A DNA stretch of 55,349 nucleotides from Novosphingobium sp. Chol11. GTDB taxonomy: Bacteria > Pseudomonadota > Alphaproteobacteria > Sphingomonadales > Sphingomonadaceae. Shown in pieces: positions 8,708-16,590 of the stretch. The stretch is taken from positions 1 through 55,349 of the forward strand of contig CAMDQO010000017.1 in the NCBI GenBank assembly GCA_945906105.1. Direction: 5' to 3'. The position numbers and the translations under genes are program-made. The notes under the pieces were generated by a model. The model was not told where the DNA came from. It did not search any database and saw nothing but the letters and a program-made list of their open reading frames with translations. Within the stretch, counting starts at the first letter, position 1, and each line of letters opens with the position of its first letter.

Positions 8708-9502
8708 TCACTTCACGTATTTGTGGAAATCGGGCGCGCGCTTTTCTTTGAAGGCTCGCATGCCTTCCTTCGATTCTTCGGTGTCGTAGAACATCTTCAC
8801 CGAGTTGAGCGCGAGCATGGAAATGCCGCGAATGTTGTCGCTATCAGCATTGAAGCTGCGCTTGGCCAGTGCGAGCGCGGTTGGCGAGCGCTGACCAAGG
8901 GTTTCGGTCCATTCGTTGACCGCATCGTCCAGTTCGGCCGCGGGTACGACCTTGTTGACAAGGCCCATCTCCATCGCTTCCTGCGCGGTGTATGTCAGGT
9001 TGAGGAACCAGATTTCGCGGGCCTTCTTGTCACCCACGTGGCGGGCAAGGAAGGCCGTGCCCCAGCCGGCATCGACCGAGCCGACCTTCGGGCCGACCTG
9101 CCCGAACTTGGCGGTGTCTGCAGCAATCGTCAGGTCGCACAGTGTGGCGAACACATTGCCGCCGCCGATGGCGAAACCGTTGACGCGGGCGATCACGGGC
9201 TTGGGAATGTCACGGATGATCGACTGGAATTCGTCGATCGGCAGGCCGACGATGCCGCGTCCGTCATACTGGCCATCCTTGGCGCTCTGGTCGCCGCCGG
9301 TGCAGAAAGCCTTGTCGCCTGCGCCGGTCAGTACGACACTGGAAACACCGCGATCATCGGCGGCCAGCTTGAACGCCGCGATCAGTTCCTCGATCGTCTG
9401 GGCGCGGAAGGCGTTGTACAGATTGGGCCGGTTGATGATGACCCAGGCCGCACGGCCACGGACTTCATAGAGGATGTCTTCGAACTGGGGGGCGTCGCTC
9501 AT
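8708..9502 (-). CDS. badI: 2-ketocyclohexanecarboxyl-CoA hydrolase (BadI-type ring-cleaving crotonase)
   Basis: A protein of 264 residues that closely follows the BadI/MenB branch of the crotonase family. Landmarks are GDKAFCTGGDQS, GQYDGRGIVGLP, PKPVIARVNGFAIGGGN, FGQVGPKVGSVDAG, GTAFLARHVGDKKAREIWF and RSPTALALAKRSFN. I recall the same order of motifs in Rhodopseudomonas palustris BadI, including a C-terminus of the form EKR.P.F.KY.K. BadI opens the ring of 2-ketocyclohexanecarboxyl-CoA by hydrolytic retro-Dieckmann cleavage to pimeloyl-CoA. The neighbour encodes a BadH-like dehydrogenase that would supply the ketone. The gene overlaps the thioesterase stop by 4 bp. MenB itself is unlikely, as no menaquinone genes are nearby. 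Confidence 0.85.
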   Translation of the reverse strand: MSDAPQFEDILYEVRGRAAWVIINRPNLYNAFRAQTIEELIAAFKLAADDRGVSSVVLTGAGDKAFCTGGDQSAKDGQYDGRGIVGLPIDEFQSIIRDIPKPVIARVNGFAIGGGNVFATLCDLTIAADTAKFGQVGPKVGSVDAGWGTAFLARHVGDKKAREIWFLNLTYTAQEAMEMGLVNKVVPAAELDDAVNEWTETLGQRSPTALALAKRSFNADSDNIRGISMLALNSVKMFYDTEESKEGMRAFKEKRAPDFHKYVK

Positions 9503-9933
9503 TGCGGAACCTTTCCTTGGGTATTGCTGTAGATCGCGTGAGACCGGGCGACGACACGGTCGCCGACGGAAACTATCGCCTGGGTGAAAATCATGGTCCT
9601 GGTTGTCTTGACGAGAGTTACTTCGGCAATCAGCCAGTCGCCCGCCTTTGGCGGTGCGAGAAAATCGACGTGAAGTGAGATCGTCGGAGTGTGATCGCTA
9701 CCGTCCGGTGACAGACTGCTAACCACCACGGCCTGGCCATCGAGAAAGGTGGCCATGGCTCCGCCGTTCATCGAGCCGAGCGCGTTGCAGTGCTGCGGCC
9801 CGATGCACAATGCGTAGCAATGCGCGGCGCGGTCGAGCCAGATCGGCCCCACGGTCCATGTCCCGGTATTGGTCACTTCAGACAGTTCCCAATTGCCGCC
9901 GATATGCAAGGGGCCGTTACTCGGCACCATCAC
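9499..9933 (-). CDS. PaaI-type hotdog thioesterase
   Basis: A single hotdog-fold protein of 144 residues. The segment HCNALGSMNGGAMATFLD (about 48-65) matches the PaaI/ACOT13-type helix, where HxN and the following acidic residue form the active site. The TISLHVDFLAPPKAGDWL strand is typical of the fold. It probably hydrolyses a dead-end or product acyl-CoA to relieve CoA sequestration in the ring-cleavage pathway. It is fused translationally to both neighbours by ATGA overlaps with the BadH-like stop (9930-9933) and the BadI-like start (9499-9502). Confidence 0.85.
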   Translation of the reverse strand: MMVPSNGPLHIGGNWELSEVTNTGTWTVGPIWLDRAAHCYALCIGPQHCNALGSMNGGAMATFLDGQAVVVSSLSPDGSDHTPTISLHVDFLAPPKAGDWLIAEVTLVKTTRTMIFTQAIVSVGDRVVARSHAIYSNTQGKVPQ

Positions 9934-10703
9934 ACCATGTTCATGCCGCCGGAGACCGAGATGGCCTGACCGGTGATGAAGGCACCGTCATCCGATGCCA
10001 GTAGCGCGACGATTCCGGCGTAGTCCTCGGGCTCACCCATGCGCTTCAGAGGAATGCCGCGCACCATGGCGTCCTTCCACTTTTCGGCATCCGGGCCTTC
10101 GCCAACCACAGAGGCCATCATCGGTGTATTGGTCGGCCCAGGGCAGACGCAATTGGCCAGCACATTCTTGCGGGCGAGTTCGCGGGCGATGGATTTGGTG
10201 AAGCTGATGAGGCCGCCCTTGCACGCAGAATAGACCGCTTCGTTGCTGGTGCCGACCTTGGCAGCATCGGAGGCGATGTTGATGATCCGTCCGCCGCCGT
10301 TCTTCACCATGCGCGATGCCACCGCGAAATGGGTGTTGAGATTGCCCGTGAGGTTGATCGAGATGACCTTGTCCCAGAAAGCCGGATCGGTGGCGAGGAA
10401 GGGCTGGGGCTTATCCCAGCCAGCATTATTGACCAGCACCCAGACCGGGCCGAGATCGGCCTCTACTTGATCGACTGCGGCTTGCACTGCATCATAATCG
10501 CTGACATCGACCTGCCAGGTCTTGACTGTGGCCGCCCCTGCCAGCTTCGCTGTTTCATCACCAGCAGCGATGCTCAGGTCGAATATGGCGACCTTGCAGC
10601 CCTCTTCGGCGAGGCGCAGCACCAATGCTCTACCAATGCCTTGTCCGCCGCCCGTTACGATAGCGACTTTTCCTGCCAATCCCTTCAAGTGAACCTCCGT
10701 CAA
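9930..10703 (-). CDS. badH: 2-hydroxycyclohexanecarboxyl-CoA dehydrogenase-like SDR (BadH-type)
   Basis: A classical short-chain dehydrogenase of 257 residues. It has the NAD-binding loop GGGQGIG (18-24), NNAGWD (92-97), and the catalytic set Ser145 (INIASDAAKVG), Tyr158 and Lys162 (VYSACKGG). The NNAGWD, INIASDAAKVG and CPGPTNT segments are those I associate with BadH of Rhodopseudomonas palustris. That enzyme oxidises 2-hydroxycyclohexanecarboxyl-CoA to the ketone used by BadI, and the BadI-like gene follows two genes later. The upstream gap to the MarR gene is only 13 bp, so it may be read from the MarR promoter. A generic 3-hydroxyacyl-CoA SDR remains possible. Confidence 0.75.
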   Translation of the reverse strand: MTEVHLKGLAGKVAIVTGGGQGIGRALVLRLAEEGCKVAIFDLSIAAGDETAKLAGAATVKTWQVDVSDYDAVQAAVDQVEADLGPVWVLVNNAGWDKPQPFLATDPAFWDKVISINLTGNLNTHFAVASRMVKNGGGRIINIASDAAKVGTSNEAVYSACKGGLISFTKSIARELARKNVLANCVCPGPTNTPMMASVVGEGPDAEKWKDAMVRGIPLKRMGEPEDYAGIVALLASDDGAFITGQAISVSGGMNMV

Positions 10704-10716
10704 TAATGGTACTGGA

Positions 10717-11190
10717 CTAAGTGTCCGTATTCGGTGTTTCGGTATCTACGCCGGCCAGACTAATCAGCTGTGCCTTGATCTTGATGAGCACTTTGGCCGC
10801 ATAATCGAGTTCCTCTTCCGTCACGGTTTCGAGGATTTCTGTTTCGACGATGTCCACATTCTCGCGGATCGAGGCTACCAGCTTTTGTCCGGCGCGAGTC
10901 AGATAGACGCGGCGGGCGCGGGCATCGCGCTCATCGGCACGGCGCTCCACGAACCCACCGGTTTCCATCCGGTCAATCAATCCGCCAATGGCCACTTTGG
11001 TCAGGTCAAGATCCGCCGCCAGCGCAGTTTGCGTCATGCCATCGCGGCGTGACAGGAAGGCGAGCACCCACCATTGCGAGCGGGTGATACCCAGCGGTTT
11101 GAGCGCTCGGTCCACGACAATGCGGCGCAGACGCGACACATCGTGAATAAGGAAACCAAATCGCAGGTTAGCATCAAGATTCTTCTGCAC
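10717..11190 (-). CDS. MarR-family transcriptional regulator (BadR-like position)
   Basis: The GTG at 11190 is chosen because GGAG lies 8 bases upstream and the product (157 residues) then has the normal MarR length. A longer open frame reaches 11427 but runs back into the acyl-CoA dehydrogenase gene. The winged helix is clear: SQWWVLAFLSRRDGMTQTALAADLDLTKVAIGGLIDRMETGGFVERRADERDARARRVYLT, with the DxRxRR wing. It lies directly behind a perfect palindrome (11192-11229) and ahead of badH-like and badI-like genes. In R. palustris the MarR protein BadR controls the equivalent genes in response to an alicyclic acyl-CoA. Autoregulation through the palindrome is inferred. Confidence 0.85.
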   Translation of the reverse strand: MQKNLDANLRFGFLIHDVSRLRRIVVDRALKPLGITRSQWWVLAFLSRRDGMTQTALAADLDLTKVAIGGLIDRMETGGFVERRADERDARARRVYLTRAGQKLVASIRENVDIVETEILETVTEEELDYAAKVLIKIKAQLISLAGVDTETPNTDT

Positions 11191-11191
11191 A

Positions 11192-11229
11192 GGCGATACT
11201 CCGGAATGTGATAATTCCGGAGTATCGCC
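11192..11229. promoter_or_regulatory. Perfect 16+6+16 bp palindrome, likely MarR operator
   Basis: The arms are GGCGATACTCCGGAAT and its exact reverse complement, separated by six bases (GTGATA on the plus strand). The element fills the gap between the acyl-CoA dehydrogenase stop (11265) and the MarR GTG start (11190). The GGAG that serves as ribosome site for MarR is inside the inner half of the dyad. No T-run follows on either strand, which argues against a simple terminator. I infer an autoregulatory operator for the adjacent MarR protein, possibly with a second role as an mRNA hairpin hiding the ribosome site. Confidence 0.8.
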
Positions 11230-11264
11230 ATTAGCGTTCACCGCAAGCGGGATCGTCAATGCGT

Positions 11265-12428
11265 TCACTTGTCCCGCCTCAATTTGCCCTTGAACATCTC
11301 GCGGGCGATGATGGTTTTCATGATCTCGATAGAGCCACCGGCGATCTTGACGATGCGGGCATCGGCATAGGCGCGGGTGATGGGATATTCCCACATATAA
11401 CCCCAACCGCCGAACAGTTGCAGGCACTTGTCTGCCGTTTCGCAGTGAAGTTCCGAAGTGGTCATCTTGGCCATGGCAGCGTCCACCGGATCAAGCTTAC
11501 CCTCCATGAACAGTTCGATACAGCGATCGGTGAATACGCGTGCCATCACGCTGCGCGCTTTGAGGTCGGCCAGTACGAACTGGGTGTTCTGGAAATCAGC
11601 AATGGTCTGATCGAAAGCCCGCCGCTCGCTGGTATAATCGACAGTCCATTCGATCATCGTTTCGATGACCGTCGCCGAACGAACCGCCTGGGCTAGTCGT
11701 TCCTGCGACAGCTTGGTCATCATCAGCTTGAAGCCTTCGCCTTCGCCGCCAAGCATGGCCGAGGAGGGAATCCGCAAATTGTCGAAAAACAGCTCAGAGG
11801 TGTCCTGTGCCTTCATACCCAGTTTTTCGAGGTTCTGGCCGCGCTGGAAGCCGGGCAGACTGGTATCGACCAGAAACAGGGTGACACCTTTGGCTCCGGC
11901 TGAACTGTCTGTCTTGGTGGCCAGCACCAGCACGTCGCACATCTGGCCGTTGGAAATAAACACCTTCTGGCCATTTACGACAAAGTCATCGCCGTCTTTT
12001 TCGGCGCGGGTACGGATGGCCTTGAGATCGCTGCCAGCGTGCGGTTCGGTCATGCCGAGCGAACCGATGGCTTCGCCGCTTACCATCTTGGGCAGCCACT
12101 GGTGCTTCTGTTCTTCGGTGCCGAAGGACTTGATATAGGTGGCAACAAGATCTGTGTGAATCAGGAAGCCGGGACCGCTGGCGCCTGCGCGCCACAGCTC
12201 CTCGAAGACTACAACATCGAACAGATAATCAAGGCCGAGGCCACCGTATTCTTCTGGCACGGTGCAGCACAGCAGGCCGGCCTCACCCGCTTTCAACCAA
12301 AGTTCGCGCGGGACGATGCCGTCCTTTTCCCACTGTGCGTGATAGGGAACGATTTCCTTTTCGACGAAGCGTCGCACGGTTTCGCGCCACATATCATGCT
12401 CAGGAGAGAACAGACTCCGTTCGATCAT
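11265..12428 (-). CDS. Acyl-CoA dehydrogenase
   Basis: A protein of 387 residues with the full acyl-CoA dehydrogenase fold. The FAD/substrate signatures are LGMTEPHAGSDLKAIRT and QVFISNGQMCDVLV, and the C-terminal GWGYMWEYPITRAYADARI segment is present. At the position of the catalytic Glu of medium-chain enzymes the sequence reads AGGSIEIMK, so Gly replaces Glu as in the long-chain and isovaleryl subgroups, whose base lies elsewhere. The start ATG has AGGGG upstream and follows the SDR stop closely. It would introduce the double bond into a cyclic or branched acyl-CoA before hydration and BadH/BadI action. Confidence 0.88.
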   Translation of the reverse strand: MIERSLFSPEHDMWRETVRRFVEKEIVPYHAQWEKDGIVPRELWLKAGEAGLLCCTVPEEYGGLGLDYLFDVVVFEELWRAGASGPGFLIHTDLVATYIKSFGTEEQKHQWLPKMVSGEAIGSLGMTEPHAGSDLKAIRTRAEKDGDDFVVNGQKVFISNGQMCDVLVLATKTDSSAGAKGVTLFLVDTSLPGFQRGQNLEKLGMKAQDTSELFFDNLRIPSSAMLGGEGEGFKLMMTKLSQERLAQAVRSATVIETMIEWTVDYTSERRAFDQTIADFQNTQFVLADLKARSVMARVFTDRCIELFMEGKLDPVDAAMAKMTTSELHCETADKCLQLFGGWGYMWEYPITRAYADARIVKIAGGSIEIMKTIIAREMFKGKLRRDK

Positions 12429-12431
12429 GGT

Positions 12432-13334
12432 TTATGCCCCTTCGCCGGTTGTGGCGCGCTGAGTTTTTTCCTTGGTCACGGAAGCGGCAATCTTATCACG
12501 CGCGGCCTGCCACTGTTCGGGCGTCAGATTGCTCAGATCGGCAAAGGTGCCAGGTCCGGCCAGATGCTGCCCACCATCGATGGCGATGGTCTGGCCGGTG
12601 AGGTAGTCACAGGCATCTGACAGCAAGAAAGTAAGCAGGTTCGTCAATTCCGGCATACGGCCAAAGCGGCGCATCGGCACGGTATCGGCGCTGGTGGCGG
12701 ATGAGGTTGTGTCTGGAATAGGATTGAGCTTGTCCCACGCTCCTTCGGTGGGGAAGGGGCCAGGCGCGGTGGCGTTGAGCCGGATATTATAGGGGCCCCA
12801 TTCCGCAGCAAGGCTCATGGTCATCGCGTGGATCGCCGTCTTGGCCATGGCCGAAGGGACGACGAAGGCCGATCCTGTCCACACCCACGTAACAAGGTTG
12901 GAAACGACCGAACCGGGCAAGCCATCGCGAATCCAGCGTTTGCCGCAAGACAGGGTGGCGTGGAAGCTGCCGTCCATCACTGTCGATGTGATGGCGCGAA
13001 AGCCCCTGGCGCTAAGATCTTTGGTTGGTGAAATGAAGTTAGCGGCGGCATTGTTGACAAGGCCAGTGAGCGGAGCGTCCTGCCAGATAGCTTCGATCAT
13101 CGCATCGACCGCATCGGCATCGCGCATATCGCAAGCATGGGCGAAAGCAGGCGAACCGGTTGTTTCGGTGATTTCGCGCGCTGTATCTTCCAGCAGGCCA
13201 AGTCGCCGACCGCAGATGTGAACCTTGGCCTTGCGGGCTGCCAGCGCCAGGGCAATCTCACGGCCAAGGCCGCCGCCGCCGCCGGTGACAAGGATTACCT
13301 TGCCCGCGAGCGCGTCACTCCGAAAAACGTCCAT
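12432..13334 (-). CDS. SDR resembling peroxisomal-type 2,4-dienoyl-CoA reductase
   Basis: The ATG at 13334 has a strong GGGAGG 6 bases upstream; the open frame extends to 13499 but lacks homology there. The product has 300 residues with GGGGGLG in the cofactor loop and NNAAANFISPTKDLS. Its core VVPSAMAKTAIHAMTMSLAAEWGPYNIRLN.TAPGPFPTEGAW matches the 2,4-dienoyl-CoA reductase (DECR/PDCR-like) branch, which uses Lys rather than the Tyr-x3-Lys set. It would remove a conjugated double bond from a dienoyl-CoA with NADPH. It is the first gene of the minus-strand alicyclic operon, divergent from the HMGCS-like gene. Confidence 0.82.
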   Translation of the reverse strand: MDVFRSDALAGKVILVTGGGGGLGREIALALAARKAKVHICGRRLGLLEDTAREITETTGSPAFAHACDMRDADAVDAMIEAIWQDAPLTGLVNNAAANFISPTKDLSARGFRAITSTVMDGSFHATLSCGKRWIRDGLPGSVVSNLVTWVWTGSAFVVPSAMAKTAIHAMTMSLAAEWGPYNIRLNATAPGPFPTEGAWDKLNPIPDTTSSATSADTVPMRRFGRMPELTNLLTFLLSDACDYLTGQTIAIDGGQHLAGPGTFADLSNLTPEQWQAARDKIAASVTKEKTQRATTGEGA

Positions 13335-13500
13335 ATTTCCTCCCGCCGGATATCCCGCACAGCCCTCTTGCGGAAAACCTGCTTGCAATGCAATAGTGAA
13401 CTTGTTTACGAATACGGATGGCGCTGTCAAGCGCACAGTCTGTGATTCTGGGTTTTGCTTCCCGTAATCACGTGAATGGATAGAATGGGGAGAGATCAAG
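13335..13500. promoter_or_regulatory. Divergent promoter region with operator-like motif at 13396-13409
   Basis: This 166-bp gap separates the dienoyl-CoA reductase-like gene (minus) and the HMGCS-like gene (plus). It contains GTGAACTTGTTTAC (13396-13409), an imperfect dyad around AAC-N2-GTT of the kind bound by TetR-family repressors. The identical 14-mer occurs at 52342-52355, in front of the acyl-CoA dehydrogenase/P450 pair. A GGGGAGAG ribosome site for the plus-strand GTG start is at its right end. I did not identify confident -35/-10 boxes. Confidence 0.6.
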
Positions 13501-14925
13501 GTGCGTTTCGGTATCGCCGCGATTGGTGGCTATCTTCCGCAGCTGCGGCTGGACCGCAAAGTGGCGGCGAAGGAGCTTGCCTGGGCCGGCCTGTCGATGC
13601 CGCGCAGTGGCTTCCGCACCGTTGCCGACTGGGATGAGGATCCCGTGACCATGGCGGCTGAGGCGGTGCGCAATTTGATCACAGCACCGGTTACGGCGCT
13701 GCGCTTTGCTTCAACCTCGGCCTTTTTTACAGACCGGGCGCAGGCGGCGTTGCTGGTTGATGCTTTGGCGTTGACCTCGGCCACCCGGACGTCTGATCTT
13801 GCAGGGAGTCGTCGGGCAGGGACGTCTGCACTGCTCGATGCCTTGCTGGGGCGTACTGCTGAACTGATTGTGGCGGCAGAAAAGCGTCAGACACAGGCAG
13901 GTAGCACAGCCCAGTTTGCCTATGGTGATGGCGCTGCTGCTCTGCGAACTGCTGAGGATGGCGCGGCGCATCTGGTCGGTCATGCCTGCATCACCCGCGA
14001 TCTGGTGGACCGCTATGCCTCGCGCGAACACCCCACGCCCTATGCCTATGAAGAACGCTTCGTTCGCGACATTGCGGTGCCTGAACTGCTGATCCCGGCG
14101 ATCAGGGATGCTTGCGCGGCGGCGGGTATTGCGCCGTCGCAGATTGCTCAGGCGGCCTGCGCGGAACCGGTCGGCAATTGCTGGAAGGGTGTAGCAAAAG
14201 CGCTGAAGATTGCGGCGCCGAACCATTGTGAAACGCTGTCCGATCAAGCTGGTGACCTGGGTGCCGCCCACGCGCTGTTCGCGTTCGGACTGGCGCTGGC
14301 GGCGGCCAAGACCGGAGATCACGTGCTGCTGGTCGGCTTCGGCAGCGGGGTTGATGCACTGATATTCGAAGTGAGCACTGCGGTTCCCGGCGCGGCAGAG
14401 ATGGCGGACCTGCTGGCTGAAGGAGAACGCATTCGCGATTTCACGCGCTTTCTCAATCTGACCGGGGCTATCGGGCTCGATTGGGGGATGCGCGCCGAAT
14501 TTGAACAAAAGGCGCAGGCCACCGTGCTTGACCGCGTGGGGCGCGATACCATCGGTTTCATCGGCGGGCGCGACAGTGCTGGCAATGTCCAGTTCCCCAA
14601 GAGCGCCTACCCGGTCAATCCGGCACTACAGGAGGTCGAACAGTTGGCAGACGTGCGGCTGGCCGATGAGGAGGCGACGATCGTCACCGTCACAGCTGAC
14701 CGCCTCAATTTCTCGCCCGATCCGCCATTCGATTTTGGCCTTGTCCAGTTCGACAATGGTGCACGGGTGCTGATGGAAATGGTCAATCGACCGGCCAGTG
14801 GCTTTGCTGTTGGAGACAGGGTGCGGATGCGGTTGCGGATCAAGTCGCAGAACCCGCGTCTGGGATTTCGCACCTATTTCTGGAAGGCAGCGCCGCTGTC
14901 ACGTCCGCTGCTGGGAGAAGGCTGA
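13501..14925 (+). CDS. HMG-CoA synthase-like thiolase-fold protein fused to a DUF35 OB-fold domain
   Basis: A protein of 474 residues; the GTG start has GGGGAGAG 6 bases upstream. Residues 1-350 follow the HMG-CoA synthase/KAS III fold (FGIAAIGGYLPQLRL, FAYGDGAAAL, EPVGNCWKG). The segment where HMG-CoA synthase carries its nucleophilic Cys reads DLAGSRRAGTSAL, with Arg104 at that position. Residues about 375-465 resemble the DUF35 OB-fold domain (FDFGLVQFDNGARVLMEMVNRP..GFAVGDRVRMRL). In archaea, thiolase, HMG-CoA synthase and DUF35 form one channelling complex. Here the thiolase gene follows with a 1-bp overlap, so a comparable complex with altered chemistry is plausible. The reaction is unknown. 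Confidence 0.8.
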   Translation: MRFGIAAIGGYLPQLRLDRKVAAKELAWAGLSMPRSGFRTVADWDEDPVTMAAEAVRNLITAPVTALRFASTSAFFTDRAQAALLVDALALTSATRTSDLAGSRRAGTSALLDALLGRTAELIVAAEKRQTQAGSTAQFAYGDGAAALRTAEDGAAHLVGHACITRDLVDRYASREHPTPYAYEERFVRDIAVPELLIPAIRDACAAAGIAPSQIAQAACAEPVGNCWKGVAKALKIAAPNHCETLSDQAGDLGAAHALFAFGLALAAAKTGDHVLLVGFGSGVDALIFEVSTAVPGAAEMADLLAEGERIRDFTRFLNLTGAIGLDWGMRAEFEQKAQATVLDRVGRDTIGFIGGRDSAGNVQFPKSAYPVNPALQEVEQLADVRLADEEATIVTVTADRLNFSPDPPFDFGLVQFDNGARVLMEMVNRPASGFAVGDRVRMRLRIKSQNPRLGFRTYFWKAAPLSRPLLGEG

Positions 14926-16124
14926 TGGCGAGCGGGATCAAGGATAAAGTCGCGATCATCGGCATGGGTTGCACCCGCTTCGGCGAGCGCTGGGATGTGG
15001 GTGCGGATGGCCTGATGGTCGAAGCATTCACCGAAGCTCTGGCTGATGCCGGGATAGAACGCAGCCGGATTGAAGCGGCCTGGGTCGGCAATGCGCTCGA
15101 TGATATCAATGTGGGCAACAGTGCCCTGCCAGCAGCCCATGCGCTGCGGCTGAACAGAATTCCGGTGACGCGGGTGGAAAATATGTGTGCAACAGGCACC
15201 GAAGCCCTGCGCGGGGCGGCCTATGCGGTGGCATCCGGCGCAGTGGATATTGCGCTCGCCATCGGAGTCGAGAAGCTCAAGGACACAGGTTATGGCGGCT
15301 TGCCGCTGCGAACCAAGGGCGTGCAGAACGACTTGTGGATGCCCTATGGTTCCGCGCCCGGCACCTTCGCCCAATTGGCCGGAGCCTATAGCGCACGGCA
15401 CGGCATTGGTCCGGCAGACCTGAAGCGGGCGATGGCCCATGTTTCGTGGAAGAGCCACCAGAACGGCGTGCATTCGCCCAAAGCGCACCTGCGCAATGTG
15501 GTCGATATCGAGAAAATCCTCGCCGCGCCGATGATCGCCGATCCGCTGGGCATCTTCGATTGTTGCGGGGTGTCGGATGGCGCGGCCTGCGCCATTGTCA
15601 CCACGCCCGAGATTGCCCGCGCGATGGGTCGGGCCAATCCGGTGACGATCAAGGCCGTGCAGCTATCCGCCAGCAATGGTTGGGAAATGCAGTTTGGCGA
15701 ATGGGATGGGGCATCGGTGCCCAATACTCAGGCCGCCGCCGCTAGGGCCTATGCCGAAGCCGGTATTCGCGATCCGCGCGCCGAACTGGACATCACCGAA
15801 GTGCATGATTGCTTCTCGATCACCGAACTGGTGATTATGGAAGACCTTGGCCTGTCTGATCCGGGCCGGGCACCAGCCGACATTCTGGACGGGCGCTATG
15901 ACAAGGACGGGGCGATACCCTGCCAGCTGGATGGCGGGCTGAAGTGTTTCGGCCATCCCGTCGGCGCATCGGGTCTGCGCATGGCCTATGAAGTCTACAA
16001 CCAGTTGCAGGACCGGGCGGGAGCGCGCCAGCGCGGCAAGGTCGATCTGGGCCTGACGCATAATCTGGGCGGATCGCCGTTCAACAGCGTCGCGGCGGTT
16101 GCCATTCTTGGCCGGCTTGACTGA
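14925..16124 (+). CDS. SCP2/SCPx-type thiolase
   Basis: A protein of 399 residues. The nucleophilic Cys88 lies in ENMCATGTEALRGAAYAVASG, and the other active-site segments are EVHDCFSITELVI, GGLKCFGHPVGASG (His344) and THNLGGSPFNS. This lipid-transfer-type thiolase branch has HNxGG in place of the usual C-terminal CxGGG. Such enzymes act as thiolases or, together with DUF35 partners, as retro-aldolases on branched or steroid side-chain acyl-CoAs. The ATG overlaps the stop of the HMGCS/DUF35 fusion (TGATG), and a physical complex with that protein is likely. Confidence 0.88.
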   Translation: MASGIKDKVAIIGMGCTRFGERWDVGADGLMVEAFTEALADAGIERSRIEAAWVGNALDDINVGNSALPAAHALRLNRIPVTRVENMCATGTEALRGAAYAVASGAVDIALAIGVEKLKDTGYGGLPLRTKGVQNDLWMPYGSAPGTFAQLAGAYSARHGIGPADLKRAMAHVSWKSHQNGVHSPKAHLRNVVDIEKILAAPMIADPLGIFDCCGVSDGAACAIVTTPEIARAMGRANPVTIKAVQLSASNGWEMQFGEWDGASVPNTQAAAARAYAEAGIRDPRAELDITEVHDCFSITELVIMEDLGLSDPGRAPADILDGRYDKDGAIPCQLDGGLKCFGHPVGASGLRMAYEVYNQLQDRAGARQRGKVDLGLTHNLGGSPFNSVAAVAILGRLD

Positions 16125-16137
16125 AGGAGCATTACCG

Positions 16138-16590
16138 ATGGCAGGACTATGGTTTGAAGAATTCGAGGTCGGTCGCGTGTTTCAGCACGAAATCCGCCGG
16201 ACGGTAACCGAGGCGGACAATGTCTGGTTCAACGCTGCGACCTATAATCCGGCGCAGATTCATATCGACTACGAATATGCCGCAAAGACCGAGTTCGGCA
16301 AGCCGCTGGTCAATTCGATCTTCACGCTGGGCCTGGTGATCGGTCTGTCGATTCAGGACACCACGCTGGGCACCACGGTTGCCAATCTCGGCATGACCGA
16401 CACGGTGTTTCCCAAGCCGGTGTTTGCCGGAGATACAATTCGCTCCGAAACTACGATCAAGGCTGTTCGTGACAGCAAATCGCGGCCCGATCAGGGCATA
16501 CTGACGATGGAACACACCGGGCTGAACCAGCGCGATGAAGTGGTCTGCCGCACGGTGCGCAACGCCCTGATGAACAGGCGCCCGAAATGA
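16138..16590 (+). CDS. MaoC-like (hotdog) acyl-CoA hydratase
   Basis: The ATG at 16138 has GGAG upstream and gives 150 residues; an in-frame start at 16099 would lie inside the thiolase gene. The MaoC hydratase motif is NPAQIHIDYEYAAKTEFGKPLVNS (about 35-58), with Asp and His in their usual places. Its partnership with the following CitE-like lyase is reminiscent of the mesaconyl-CoA hydratase/beta-methylmalyl-CoA lyase pair, in which a branched unsaturated acyl-CoA is hydrated and then split by retro-aldol reaction. The stop overlaps the CitE-like start (ATGA). Confidence 0.83.
   Translation: MAGLWFEEFEVGRVFQHEIRRTVTEADNVWFNAATYNPAQIHIDYEYAAKTEFGKPLVNSIFTLGLVIGLSIQDTTLGTTVANLGMTDTVFPKPVFAGDTIRSETTIKAVRDSKSRPDQGILTMEHTGLNQRDEVVCRTVRNALMNRRPK

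Noticed and set aside
8468..9532. A 354-codon open frame on the plus strand
   Set aside because: Antisense to the BadI-like gene and the CoA-transferase; no domain features.
11191..11427. N-terminal extension of the MarR gene
   Set aside because: The extension overlaps the end of the acyl-CoA dehydrogenase gene, runs through the palindrome and has no helix-turn-helix homology; the GTG at 11190 has a ribosome site.
13335..13499. N-terminal extension of the dienoyl-CoA reductase-like SDR
   Set aside because: It would translate the divergent promoter; a strong GGGAGG and ATG at 13334 define the start.
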